From NCBI RefSeq assembly GCF_020379485.1, contig NC_063449.1, positions 33,229,473-33,293,472 of the forward strand: a stretch of DNA of 64,000 nucleotides, read 5' to 3'. A program made the translations under genes and the position numbers. Positions 1-10,881 of the stretch are shown in pieces; within the stretch, counting starts at the first letter, position 1; each line of letters begins with the position of its first letter. Under the pieces are notes generated by a model, which worked only from the letters and a program-made list of their open reading frames with translations, had not been told where the DNA came from and did not search any database. The stretch is from Brassica napus. Lineage: Eukaryota; Streptophyta; Magnoliopsida; Brassicales; Brassicaceae.

Positions 1-102
1 CCGGCTCTCTCTCCTCTTGGACGCCGACTCTCTCTCCTCTTGGACACGGCTGGGCCTTGTCCTGGTCTTGGTTTTGGGTCATCCACATAATGATTTATAA
101 CA
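1..102 (-). repeat. 3' LTR of copia copy 1 (partial)
   Basis: The sequence matches 6077-6178 with few changes, including the CT-rich stretch and the terminal TGATTTATAACA (plus-strand reading). The remaining ~180 bp lie left of the window. Confidence 0.9.
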
Positions 103-111
103 CTCCCCCTT
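103..111 (-). other. Polypurine tract of copia copy 1
   Basis: On the minus strand AAGGGGGAG lies directly before the LTR start TG. The same tract precedes the 3' LTR of the other two copies (36355-36363, 60746-60754), which supports it as the plus-strand DNA primer. Confidence 0.85.
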
Positions 112-258
112 GGATGCAATAACCATAAGGGTTTGTATCATGCACGACCTTGCCTCATTAAAACCTCTCTAGGAAAACCAAAAACCCAAGATGGGAAAAA
201 ATGGAAACCGTAGACAGGAAAAAGAGTACAACACATGACACTCCCCCTGATGAAGGCA

Positions 259-1281
259 TCACTGAAGATCCTTCAACTGGCGCATTCCTATCTGATGAAC
301 CAGCTTCTTGAACGTTGAGGTTGGCAGAGACTTGGTAAACAGATCGGCCGAATTATCACTGGACCGAACCTGAACCACTTCAACTTCTTTAGCCTTCTGC
401 AGGTCGTGGGTGAAGAAGAACTTAGGCAAGATGTGTTTCGTTCTATCTCCCTTAACGTATCCATCTTTGAGCTGAGCTATACAAGCTGCATTGTCCTCAT
501 AGATGATCGTTGGTTCTTTCTTTTCTTTTCCCACGGCCAGGCCACTTTCTTTTAAGATATGGCCGGTCATGTTCCTCAACCACACAAGCTCTCGGCTTGC
601 TTCAAACATGGCTATGATCTCGGCATGATTAGAGGATGTTGCCACTAAGGTTTGTTTCGTGGACCGCCAACTTACTGCAGCCCCACTGTGTATAAACACA
701 TAACCTGTCTGAGATCTAGCATTGTGTGGGACAGATAAGTACCCAGCATCTGCATATCCGGCCATGTTCTCTCTTGGCCGATCGGTATAGAACAATCCGA
801 GATCGGTTGTTCCTTGCAGATATCTGAACAGATGTTTTATTCCGTTCCAGTGCCTAAGTGTTGGACATGAACTGAATCTAGACAGTAAACTCACGGCAAA
901 ACTAATGTCCGGTCTTGTATGGCTAGCCAAATACATTAAGGCTCCAATGGCACTTAGGTAAGGTATTTCCGGCCCGAGCATATCCTCGTTCGGCTTCCTT
1001 GGTCCGAATGGATCCTTCTCAAGGTCTAAGGACCTCACGACCATAGGACTCGACAAGGAATGAGCCTTGTCCATATTAAACTGCTTGAGTATCTTTTCTG
1101 TATATGTCTTTTGATGCACAAGGATTCCATTTTTTACATACTCAAATTGCAGTCCCAAACAGAACTTAGTTTTTCCTAAGTCTTTCATTTCGAATTCTTT
1201 CTTTAGACATTCGACCGTTTGGGAAATCTCTCCAGGGGTTCCAATCACATTCAGGTCGTCCATATAGACAGACATAATCAT
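259..1281 (-). pseudogene. copia RT C-terminal part and RNase H (fragment)
   Basis: The open frame starts just before the reverse transcriptase active-site motif, here YMDD rather than the usual YVDD. It continues through the copia RT connection and an RNase H domain with the D..E..D-type pattern (YADAGY, SSNHAE, YEDN) and ends in a conserved TKSLPTSTFKKL-type tail. It is out of frame with the upstream RT part: about 30 residues present in copy 3 (the KQSGRMWYNRL region, fingers/palm) are missing between 1281 and 1330. It cannot make an active RT. Confidence 0.9.
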
Positions 1282-1294
1282 GAAGCCCTTGCTG

Positions 1295-1879
1295 TCAAAT
1301 CTCTTTATAAAGATACATGGACTTGTTCAGCTTAATGCAATGCTGTTCTCGAGAACCTTTCTTATCTTTGAGCTCAATACCCTCTGGAACTCTCATATGA
1401 ATTTCATTATCCAGTGGACCATACAGATACGCAGTTACTACATCCATTAGGCGCAGATCAAGTTTCTCTTTCACGGCCAGACTGATCAAGTATCGTAATG
1501 TAGTTGCGTCCACCACAGGGGAATAAGTTTCCTCATAATCTATTCCTGGTCTCTGTGAGAATCCTTGTGCTACAAGTCGTGCTTTGTATCTCACTACTTC
1601 TCCTTTCTCATTTCTCTTTCTCAGAAAGACCCATTTGTATCCCACTGGTTTGACATCTCTAGGTGTCACGGTTATAGGACCAAAAACGCCTCCTTTCTTT
1701 AATGATTCTAACTCCACGTTTATAGCTTCTTTCCATTTGATCCAATCTGATCTTTGCATGCATTCATATATGGACGTGGGTTCTAGATCCTCATCTTTTT
1801 CCATGATCTCAAGTGCTACTTTATAAGCAAAAATATCATCGACGTCGATATCATTTCTGTTCCATTTCGTTCCAGACAT
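1295..1879 (-). pseudogene. copia reverse transcriptase N-terminal part (fragment)
   Basis: The translation holds the copia RT entry region (W..A...E), the KWVF and KARLVAQGFSQ motifs, and the catalytic-palm segment around DVVTAYLYG. It runs out of frame after LNKSMYLY where intact relatives continue GLKQSGRMWY. It is separated from the downstream RT/RNase H frame by a deletion and frameshift. Confidence 0.9.
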
Positions 1880-1887
1880 TATATGGT

Positions 1888-2148
1888 TTATAGAGATCTC
1901 TTGATTGTCCGGCCCTTGTGTCCCATGAAGTTTGGCGTCCCGAACCCCATCATTTGGAACGGTCGGATCATTTGGTTTGCCGGCTCACTTGGCTCGACCG
2001 TCTGGGTCGGCTCGGCCGGTCCATCAATGTTTTGGACGGTTTCCTTGATGCTCTCGGATCCAGCACCTCTCTTGGACTTCCGAGGCTGTTTATCTTTGAA
2101 ACCAATAGGTCTACCACGTTTGAGACGTTGTTTAGACTCTGTAGCCAC
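1888..2148 (-). pseudogene. copia integrase-RT linker segment
   Basis: A lysine/arginine-rich start (KRGRPIGFKDKQPRKSKRG, typical of the variable linker between integrase and RT in plant copia polyproteins) is followed by low-complexity P/E/T sequence. It is a frame fragment of the polyprotein and not a separate gene. Confidence 0.65.
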
Positions 2149-2202
2149 TTGACCTTGTCCCTTCTGGACATCTATTCGTATTGGTGCATTACAAGCCGGG
2201 AT

Positions 2203-3732
2203 TTACGATTTTGTCACTCTATTTGGGTCAGCAAATGAATCTGGCAGTTGATTAGATAGCTTTTGAAGATGTATAATCTTTTGGACTTCCATATCACATT
2301 CTTTATTCCGAGGATCTTGCCAAGATATTGATGGTCGAGACCATTCGATTTCATTGCTCAATTCTTTGCTCAACCGGCCGTTATCTCCCCCTAAGGTCGG
2401 ATATGTGGACTCATCAAACTGTGAGTCTGCGTATCTGGCCTTAAACAAATCACCGGTTGTTGGCTCAAGATACTTTATAATGCTCGGGGAGTCATATCCT
2501 ACGTATATTCCCATCCTCCTTTGTGGTCCCATTTTCGTTCTCTGTGGTGGAGCAATTGGAACGTAGACGGCACATCCAAATGTTTTGATGTGGGACACGT
2601 CTGGCTCATGACCCGTGAGTAACTGGGATGGCGAATATCTATGCTCACTAGATGGCCTGATGCTAATCAGTTCTGCTGCATGTAATACGGCATGTCCCCA
2701 CGCTGATACCGAGAGCTGAGACCGCATGAGCAATGGTCTGGCTATCAGCTGGATACGTTTAATGAATGATTTGGCCAAGCCGTTCTGCGTATGTACATGT
2801 GCCACGGAGTTTTCTACGCTTACCCCCATGGACATACAATAGTCATTAAACGTCTGGGACGTAAACTCACCAGCATTGTCTAGACGTATAGTCTTTAAAG
2901 GAAAGTCTGGAAAGTGTGCTCTCAGTCTTATTATCTGAGCAAGCAGGCGTGCAAATGCCAAGTTCCGAGTGGACAGTAGGCAGACATGCGACCATCTGGT
3001 CGATGCATCAATCAGGACCATGAAATACTGAAACGTCCCATTAGGTGGGTGTATTGGTCCGCATATGTCTCCCTGAATTCTTTCCAGAAAGTTTATAATC
3101 TCTTTATTAACTTTGGCTGATGACGGCCTGGTTATGAGTTTCCCTTGTGCACATGCTGCACATGTGAGATTGTATGGGACAACTCCTTTGAACGTGTGCC
3201 CTTGTGAATTCATCATCAACTTTCGCATCATGTTAGTATCGGGATGGCCAAGCCGGTTATGCCATAAGGTGAAATTGTCGCAGGCATTAGCCTCAATCAT
3301 ACTGACCTTTGCATAGTATAGGCCAGTAGACATTGCAGGTAAGGTTTCTAGGATCCTTTTATAGCCTTTGGTGATCGAAATTATGTTAAGGAATTCTTTA
3401 TTTCCTTCTTCCCATGTTTCAAGATGGAAACCGTTCAATCTTATATCTTTGAAACTCAATAGGCTCTTTTTAGAGCTTGGGGAATACAAGGCATTTTTGA
3501 TCTCTAGATGAGTGCCCGTAGGCATCAATACATAAGCCTGGCCGTGACCTTCAATCAGGCCGGCTACACCTGCAATGGTGTGTACGTTTGCACTTTGCAT
3601 TTTGAGATTTAAGAAATATTTTTTATCTCTAAGAATTGTATGACTTGTGCCACTATCCACCACGAGTATGCTCATTTCGTCATTCATTTCTATAAATAAG
3701 ATTTCATTTCTCAGAGACTTCAAAACTTTCAT
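2203..3732 (-). pseudogene. copia protease and integrase (uninterrupted frame, altered active site)
   Basis: About 509 residues. The aspartic protease motif DSGTSH is at residue 26; the gag-pre-integrase zinc site H158/H163/C191/C194 is intact; integrase core aspartates are D222 (GDICGPI) and D285 (RLDNAGEF). The third catalytic residue of the D,D-35-E triad should be at residue 321, but the codon at 2770-2772 reads AAA (Lys) in NGLAKSF, where copy 2 has NGLAESF. The frame is open, but the integrase is predicted to be catalytically dead. Confidence 0.92.
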
Positions 3733-3809
3733 TTATTAAAGTTGCAGAACACCGAAAATTAAAACACCAAATCAATCATAAAGCAATAAAACAAGTCGTA
3801 TCGAAAATT

Positions 3810-4803
3810 TTAGTCTTTGAGACAATCAGAAGTCTCAAAATCCATAAGGTCGTCATCTGCAACATCGGATTCTTTATCAGTCTCATAACCGGAATCATGG
3901 ACCATATGGGCCTCCGGGTTCTTGTCCTTAAGACTCTCTTGGTAGAGCTCACATAAGTGCTCAGGATTTGGTTGAGTAAGACGGTTTGGATATACCGCCT
4001 CGACCTCGTCCATATCCGCCTCGGCCACGGCCGGGATTGGAACCACGACCACGGTTATTGTGGTTTCCTTTCCGTCCGGCCAAGTACTTATCTCGACCGT
4101 TCGAGTAATTGTCACGGTTCATGTATCCACCACGGCCTTTGCCATATGATCTCTTATCATTCTGGATGTAATTGCACTCGTTGGGATTTTTCTTTTCAAC
4201 TTCATTAGCCTCTGGTAATGGGGCAGATCCGACAGGTCTAGCTTCACTGTTCTTCATCAGGAGCTCATTATTTGCCTCAGCCAGTAGCAGGCACGAGATC
4301 AGATCAGTGTATGTGGCGAAGCCTTTCATTCGGTACTGCTGCTGCAGGATTATGTTTGAGGAATGAAACGTAGAGAATGTTTTCTCGAGCAACTCTTCTT
4401 CGGTTACTACTTCACCACAAAGTCTCAACATTGAGACCGTCTTAAACAAGACTGAATTGTACTCATCCACTGACTTATAATCCAAGAATCTTAGATTCTT
4501 CCAGTCATTTCTAGCTTTTGGGAGTAACACCGTTTTCTGGTGATCATATCTATGCTGTAAAGCATCCCAAAGCTCTAGTGGATTTTCCATCGTAATGTAC
4601 TGATCTTTTAGACCTTCAATGAGGTGATGGCGTATAATGCTTATAGCCCTGTACCGATTCTTGTCGGTCTCATTGTTGTCCTTGATGATTGTATCACCAA
4701 GACCTTTTGACCTTAAGCTGATCTTTGTATCTAGCGCCCACTGCAAGTAGTTATCTCCGGAGAGATTAAGGGCTGCGTAGTCTCTATTTGAGATTTTCGA
4801 CAT
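3810..4803 (-). pseudogene. copia gag (zinc knuckle lost)
   Basis: The protein starts MSKISNRDYAALNLS at 4803 and carries a plant copia gag core (UBN2/DUF4219-like, NYLQWALD, ENPLELWDAL) and a Gly/Arg-rich tail. It stops at 3961 after PSYSTKS; the next frame resumes with EHLCELYQESLK at ~3960. In copy 2 a CHGYGMSNH-type zinc-knuckle remnant lies between these parts, so it appears deleted here. An in-frame start at 4812 would be GTG; the ATG at 4803 is preferred because it matches copy 2. Confidence 0.88.
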
Positions 4804-5017
4804 CTGAATCACATTATCATTTCAATTTAGGTTCACAATGTGATCATGTGGCCGCATGGTATAACAAGCTCGGCCAAAAACTTGTCTTACGCATCTATGA
4901 GAAAACAATCAATCTAATCGACCATGGTACGAACAAACAAGCCGCACGGCTATGTGGTCAAGCAATAGGATCGGACATGTAAATCTAAATTGACCATGGT
5001 GCGAACAATCCTAATAT

Positions 5018-5880
5018 TTGATTCTACATGTACCAGGGAGATTAATGCCACACGGCCATATGAATTTCAATGCAATCAGATTCGAATTCATGTGTTTCTA
5101 TATGCTGGTCGATTTCTTTAATCAATGTGAATGCAATCCAGTGCAAACAACCTTAGCAATTTATGAATTTAGGGTTTCTACTTTTAAATCTAAGGCTGTC
5201 GGTTTTAATTAAAGGTTTCAAGGCCTTTAGGATTCAAGTTCTAGATTAGATTACTTCAATCAATCAATCTAACAATCCTAAAACCTCAAATCAACAAACA
5301 ATTCAATAAATTAAAATCGAATTCAGTCCTTTAGGGTTTAGGGTTTCGATTCCTAAATTAGGGTTTCTCAGAATCAAATCAGGAACAATCAATTTAAGTT
5401 CTAAGGAATCAATTTCTATATTTCTAGTTAGGAGGTTGCCGATTTTAATCTTGTAGGTTTTAGGGTTTTGATCAAGATCAAAGTTTCCATAATTATGGAT
5501 TAGGGTTTTGATTAATCTAGGTTCTCAGATTAAGTTATACCTTTGTTTATAGGGGTTTAGAACCGGACCACCTTTAGAGAGAGAGAGACGAACGGATCGG
5601 GTCGCGGATGGAACGATCGCGGGCTGGAGGCGTCTCGGCTGCGAGCTGCGCGGAGATCGGGTCGTCTCGGGTGCGATCGCGTCTTCGGGTGTTGATCGCG
5701 AGCTGGGCGGTTCTTCTGAGCTGAGAACGTGATCTGAGAACGTTTGGGATTCAAGAGGGATCAACTGAGTTCTTGAATGAACTAAGAACGTGATTAGGGT
5801 TTAGGGTTCTTGGTTGTGGTCGCCGGTTTTGGCTTTTAGGGTTGAGAGGTTTCGATTTGTCTCAGGGATCTAGAGACGAT
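5018..5880 (-). other. 5' untranslated leader of copia copy 1
   Basis: Between gag and the primer site lies a non-coding leader with runs of GGGTTTAGGG/TTAGGGTTT (plus-strand reading) and CGATCGCG-rich DNA near 5600-5760. No supported gene is seen; short open frames here are by chance. A similar leader occurs in copy 2 (40740-42110). Confidence 0.7.
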
Positions 5881-5893
5881 CGTGCTGATAACG
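5881..5893 (-). other. Primer-binding site of copia copy 1 (possible half-tRNA-Ile type)
   Basis: The plus strand reads CGTGCTGATAACG directly beside the LTR. This is not complementary to a tRNA 3' end (no TGG start). It resembles the anticodon stem-loop of plant tRNA-Ile with one A/G difference at the wobble position. Copy 2 has the same site at 42108-42120. The tRNA comparison is from memory. Confidence 0.6.
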
Positions 5894-6178
5894 TGTTGTA
5901 AAAGAATGGGGAATTATTTCTGTGTATTATTAATGATTAATAGAGGTTCCTTATATAAGGATTACAAAGTATAGGAAAAATGAAATTATCCAAAACCTAA
6001 TACAACATGAAATAGGAAAAGATCTAAAACGGATAAATGGAAAACGTCCTAAGACTAAAGTCGGCCAAGGCATGGACCGACTCTCTCTCCTCTTGGACGC
6101 CGACTCTCTCTCCTCTTGGACACGGCTGGGTCTTGTCCTGGTCTTGGTTATGGGCCATCCACATAATGATTTATAACA
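5894..6178 (-). repeat. 5' LTR of copia copy 1
   Basis: 285 bp. Minus-strand ends are TGTTATAAATCA and TTTACAACA. A TATATAA box within 5951-5960 sits in the expected promoter region, and the CT-rich block at 6080-6120 is shared with 1-60. Confidence 0.92.
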
Positions 6179-7156
6179 TATAATATAACTCCACCACTAA
6201 CAAGTGGATACCAGTATATATTTCAAAGCCATGTGTAACTTTCGCTTAATCATTTTCAAAATCACTCTGTACACAATATCGATCGTTCTTGCCACTTCAA
6301 AAACTTTACAGCCACCATCAAATTGAAGATTTGTCTTTCTTCAAAGAAAACAAATGAGAGCATCTGCTGTTCTACTTTGTGGAATAAATTAAACTATTTG
6401 AATTTTGTAAATAAATTTGTTGTAGAATTCGATGCGTGGACTTGATATAATGTATGAGTATGAGGTGGAGATCGTGGTTGAAACCTATAAAAGAACTTTT
6501 CATTTTTTGCTATCTTTTCGGTTTTTGTCGTCACTTTTTTTCTATTTTAATGCCAAGATATTGTTTCAAATTATTTCTTTTAAGTATTTTTAAAAAAATT
6601 GAAGAGTTAACACATGTCAAAATATAATTGATTGAGTGACTTGTGTTTTAGTATATAAATAATTCTACAATATAGTTGAATAATATTCCAGTGATACTCT
6701 ATTTTGGAATGAAAAATAGAGTGATGAAAAAAAAAAACTTATTCTATATATATAAAATAAACTTAACTTTTACTCTATTATAGAATGGAAAATAGAGTAC
6801 TATTGTAGTATTTTACTTTAAAATTTTTTTTAGAGTGGAAAATAGAACTAGGTTGGAGATCTCATGTGTAATCTTGTCTAAAGCAAAGCCCAAAGCCAAG
6901 AGCGGATGCGCTTCGTAATTGATGAGATTGAGTAGATCTAGTAGACCCTACTATGTGATTGATTGATGATGTTAGCTCCATAATAATTAAACATCTTTGA
7001 TTGATAAATCATGACTATAGTTTTCTTTTCTTACAGCAAAACCAGAGTTTATGTTTCTTATAGACCACAACGTTATAAAAATGTAATTTTATTGTTATTT
7101 ACATATACTGAAAAAAATTACGGATCTGATTTTACTGTATATAATATCAGCCACGA
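6179..7156. other. Intergenic AT-rich DNA
   Basis: No gene is seen. Around 6698-6850 are short repeats of the form ctctattttggaatg / aaaatagagt that can fold on themselves, suggesting a decayed MITE without clear ends. Confidence 0.5.
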
Positions 7157-7990
7157 GTGCCCGAGACGTTTTTCTCTTTTTTTCCTTTGTTCTCTTTCAT
7201 AAATTTTTCACAGAGGAAAAGTGAAGAAATGAATCTTTGGGAAATCGACGGTTATCTTACGGCTGTTTGCTTTTACTCCGGTTTCGGTATCACCGACCAG
7301 TTTTTTGGTTGCCGGTTTATTTCGGCTTTGACTTCCGTTTGTGGGTAGCGATGGCTCCGTCTGTACCGACTTCGCCGGCTTTCGACTCTGGGAGGATGGT
7401 GACTCCTATAGCATCGTTCCTTTCCGGCTAGGTTCCGGGTTTATCTCGGATTAGTTTGATCTACACCTTCCGATCTTCTCAGTTCCAATTGACTCTCGAT
7501 CTGAATTCCCGTTAGACTTTCTTTTCCTCTCCAAAGGTCATTGCATCTTCATGCTTATTCGAATCTTTAAAGATGCATGTTCGTGCATGATGGAAATTCA
7601 GTGTTTTTCAGAGCAATTGAAGACGGTTGCCTTTCTTGCGCGTAGATCCGTCAGACCAGACTCTACGGTTGGAACTCTTGTGAAGGTCGTTCTGTTTGAA
7701 CGGTTTATTCACTGGGTTTTCTTCGCAGATGGGCGGAGCTCCGCCGCGTCTCTTCACTGGCTCTTTCCAGAGGAAGACGGTGGTGGTCGCTTGCTTTGAC
7801 ACGTGTGCAATGATCGTAGGGCGATCACGCGTGGTGGGTGGTGTCCTTTCTTCTTCTACGGTTTTGCTCTAATAGGCTTACGGCCCTGAGTTGCTTTGTT
7901 TAGCTTGTTGACCCTCTCTTGTAAAGTTTGTTGGGTTTTGTCACTTTTGGCTTTGACCCACTTGATAATAATAAGATGACAAAAAAAAAA
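7157..7990 (+). mobile_element. Poly(A)-tailed retroposon (unclassified)
   Basis: About 0.8 kb of GC-richer, non-coding sequence ends in an A11 run after a TTGATAATAATAAGATGAC tail. Ten bases before the element (ATCAGCCACG) and after the tail (ATCAACCATG) agree at eight positions, as an old target-site duplication would. No RT domain is seen; the length and lack of ORF fit a SINE-like or Sadhu-like retroposon, but the class is a guess. Confidence 0.45.
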
Positions 7991-8198
7991 ATCAACCATG
8001 CGATTGAACAAAAAAAGTGAATGGTGATTTAAGGGTCATGCACGGAATGAAATGGCATCGATTTTGTATTTGATTATTCATGCAATAATACAATAGCCAA
8101 AAAGTTCATACAATAATAATAGTAATTGATAGTGTCTAAAACCCAACATCTGCCAAACAAAATTAATGATTTGTTCCCAATAATACTGATATTATCTA

Positions 8199-8850
8199 GG
8201 GAAAATTGTCAAAACTGGAAAAAAAAAATGCAGCATGGTTGTCTTTTTAATATAAAAAAAAATGTGTCCACTGTTTCTCTTTTTTACTCTTTTCAATTCT
8301 AAAAGTTAATGAAATAAATGATTTTATGAATTAAAAAAATTGTAAAAAATGGAAACAATTTATAAAACACTCATATACACAAACTCATATTTTTTTTTTT
8401 GGTTGAAAAACTTGATAAATTAAATTTTAAAATTACGTTATACGAAAAGTATAATTCATTTTTTACAGAAAATGAGTTAGTAGAAAGTGAATTCTAGAAT
8501 AAACAAGTTCGTCTACTTTTTTTAGAACGGACAATCTACTTTTACTAAAAATTCTAAATAGGAGAATGTGAATTGTATTAATTGTAAAGATAGCTACTTT
8601 TCTGTCGGATGCAACTTCTACTTTTATTATGTATTCTCAACTCCTGAAATGTGAAATTTAGACATTACTCTGACGGCTACATGAGGTAGAATCTCCTTAT
8701 GAGATTTTTGTTTTCGTTCTAGGCAGTGTAGAAAATGCATTTCTACGGATAAAAAAACTTGATTTTTGCTAAACTTTAGGAAATTTCAGTTAAAAGAATA
8801 TTATAAAAATATTTGAAATATTCTAACTTCCTAAAACGTGTATATTTGGT
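8199..8850. mobile_element. Decayed MULE terminus, related to the right end of the 26646-35720 MULE
   Basis: Starting GGGAAAATTG, the sequence aligns over ~650 bp with the reverse complement of 35080-35720. Landmarks in order are an AAAAAATG..GTCC block, TTAATGAAATAAAT, TATAAAACACTCAT, GTTGAAAAAC, GAATTCTAGAAT and TCTAACTTCCTAAAACGTG. The terminal repeat itself is more decayed. No partner end is seen to the right, so this is a lone or truncated terminus. Confidence 0.7.
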
Positions 8851-9277
8851 CACAAAAAAAGTCTATAAATATTTGTAATCTTTGTGCTTTCCTAAAACGT
8901 TACAAACATATATATATTCAACGTTTTTTGATATATTTACAAACATATATCGACCAAAAATTATATTTTTTTATTTTATTAATATATTTATTAATATAAT
9001 TATTTGAAATTCAATTGTGTATATCACGCGGGATATATAAATGTTATTGTCCATGCTATGCATGAGAATGTTTTATCTTTAATTAACATTATATATTAAA
9101 AGTAATTATTGAATTTAAGTATATAAGTATCGTAAAAATATGGGTATATAAGTGTTATTTATTATAACTGTTTAAAGTATAAAATTATTTATCATGATTA
9201 AACATTTAAATATTTAATAAAAGTTTAAGTTATTTAAATAATTTATAAAATAGTTAACATACACTAAAAATTGTTGA

Positions 9278-9637
9278 ATATCGACTAAAGTGTCACATAA
9301 ATTTTGAGTGACACTTTAGAAACTATCTTTACATGTGCTAATATGTAATTACAATCTATTAAGTAAAAGGACAACCATGTCTAATTAAAATCTATTAAGT
9401 ATTTTATGTGTATCTTAAATTTTGTGCAGACATAATAAGTTTAGAATAGTTAACATGGTTGTCCTTTTATGTGATATGTGACACTTTAGTCGATATTATC
9501 TAATTAAAATCTATTAAGAATTTTTTTCTATATGATCATTAAAATATTTTCTTTTTGATAAGTTTATTAAATTATATGTGCAGACATATTTTAAGTGACA
9601 CTTTAGAAACTATCTTTACATGTGCTAATATGTAATT
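9278..9637. repeat. Cluster of direct and inverted repeats
   Basis: A 44-bp perfect direct repeat sits at 9307-9350 and 9594-9637. A 21-bp perfect inverted repeat pairs 9278-9298 with 9476-9496, and a 16-bp inverted repeat pairs 9365-9380 with 9453-9468, giving a nested stem-loop. No coding capacity. Confidence 0.85.
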
Positions 9638-9837
9638 GGTTCTACTTAATAGATTTTAATTAGATAATTTTACTATATTAAAATACTTATAATTTGGATC
9701 TGAACCAATGGGGGTGCTCATCACGTAGTCAATTTTTGTTGGAAGTAAAAAAATAAAATAATTTAGAATAGTTTAGGGGCATTCGGTCTAGAACCTCTAG
9801 ACATTAAAAAATACATCATTGTATAACATTTTTGCAG

Positions 9838-9953
9838 TTGGAGACTTGAACCATTTGATCTCCGCGACAATGAGTGGTGTGACATGCTCTTTAAGGTTCC
9901 CTGGACAGCTCAACTCTGACCCTCGTCTCCATTTCTTCATGGTTGGTTTCGCT
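9838..9953 (+). pseudogene. Beta-tubulin pseudogene, left part
   Basis: Translation after a TTTGCAG acceptor-like site reads [15 protein letters not shown], then [12 protein letters not shown] and [11 protein letters not shown], the central domain of beta-tubulin. Eleven residues (LRKLAVNLIPF in the normal protein) are missing. The reading continues at 10882 after the inserted element. The start coincides with an intron-like 3' splice site, so the copy probably came from genomic DNA and not a processed transcript. Confidence 0.9.
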
Positions 9954-10880
9954 TAGGGGTGTTCAATCCGGATATCGGTTCGGTTTAGGTTCGATTTTTT
10001 TTGGTTTTCGGTATTTCGGTTAGTAAAATATAACTACCATTCTAAATCCATATTTACTTCGGTTCAGTTCGGTTTATATACCGTCGATTTTCGGTTTATT
10101 CGGTTTTATACCAAAAAACATAATTATTTAGTTTGAGATCATATAAAATGAATTTTAGAGTCATATTGTCAATATATTCATTTATTAAAACTATATTACA
10201 TGTTCAAATAAATGAACAAAAACGTAAAAATGCTTCTACCATCAAATAAAATCATCAAATCTATAATTAAAATCAGAGCCTGAAATTTTGAAAATAAAAA
10301 TATGAAACAAAACAGAAGCATGAAAGAAAAAATTTTCCACTCTTCCATATTTAGTGTTCATTAAAGTCATCTTTTTTCGATTGAACACGAAACTCTGTTT
10401 GTTTATAGATAAGAAAAAAGTTGTGAAAATTTTCTATTAATTATTTTCCATCAAATTTATCATCTTCATATTAATTTATTGAATACTAAAATAAAGCAAA
10501 AAGATAAAAAAAAATTTTAGAAAATAAGATGTCTGAATTGCGATGTATTCAAGTGTTTTACAAATTATATAAGGTTCTTTATTACTATAACATTATGGTA
10601 ATAGTTATTAACACAAATTTAACTTATATAACAAATAAATTTTCATGTATTGTTATAAAATAGATACATATTTACATGTTTCTACTTTTAATCGGTTTTG
10701 TTCGGTTTATTCGGTTTAATCGGTTATATACCAAACCATATCCAAATCCTACGGTTTTTATAAAATTATATCCATTCGGTTTATATGGTATATACCAAAA
10801 CCAAACCATATTGTCTATTTCGGTTCGGTTCGGTTCGGTTCGGTACGGTTAGGTTTTACCGTATTGAATAGCCCTAGTAA
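9954..10880. mobile_element. hAT-like non-autonomous element (TAGGGGTGTTCAAT family) inside the tubulin pseudogene
   Basis: 927 bp, beginning TAGGGGTGTTCAAT and ending ATTGAATAGCCCTAGTAA. It is rich in GGTTCGGTT/ATTCGGTTT runs near both ends. TTTCGCT is present on both sides (9947-9953, 10882-10888), 7 of 8 if one base more is counted. A full second copy lies in reverse orientation at 57538-58474; fragments are at 15347-15450 and 48765-48931. Superfamily assignment rests on TSD length only. Confidence 0.8.
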
Positions 10881-10881
10881 C

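Larger units (their letters stand above)
1..6178 (-). mobile_element. Ty1/copia LTR retrotransposon, copy 1 (decayed, left LTR cut by window)
   Basis: Read on the minus strand the order is 5' LTR (5894-6178), primer site, gag, protease, integrase, reverse transcriptase, RNase H, polypurine tract and 3' LTR (1-102, incomplete). The order PR-IN-RT-RH is diagnostic of Ty1/copia. LTRs start TGTTATAAATCA and end ACAACA. The coding region has frameshifts and deletions, so the copy is not autonomous. The 5' LTR is flanked by AT-rich DNA at 6179; the other target-site copy lies outside the window. It belongs to the same family as the copies at 36049 and 60475. Confidence 0.95.

Noticed and set aside
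5557..5764. Arg/Ser-rich frames in the copia leader
   Set aside because: GC-rich leader sequence open in two frames; no gag-like start and no conservation with copy 2.
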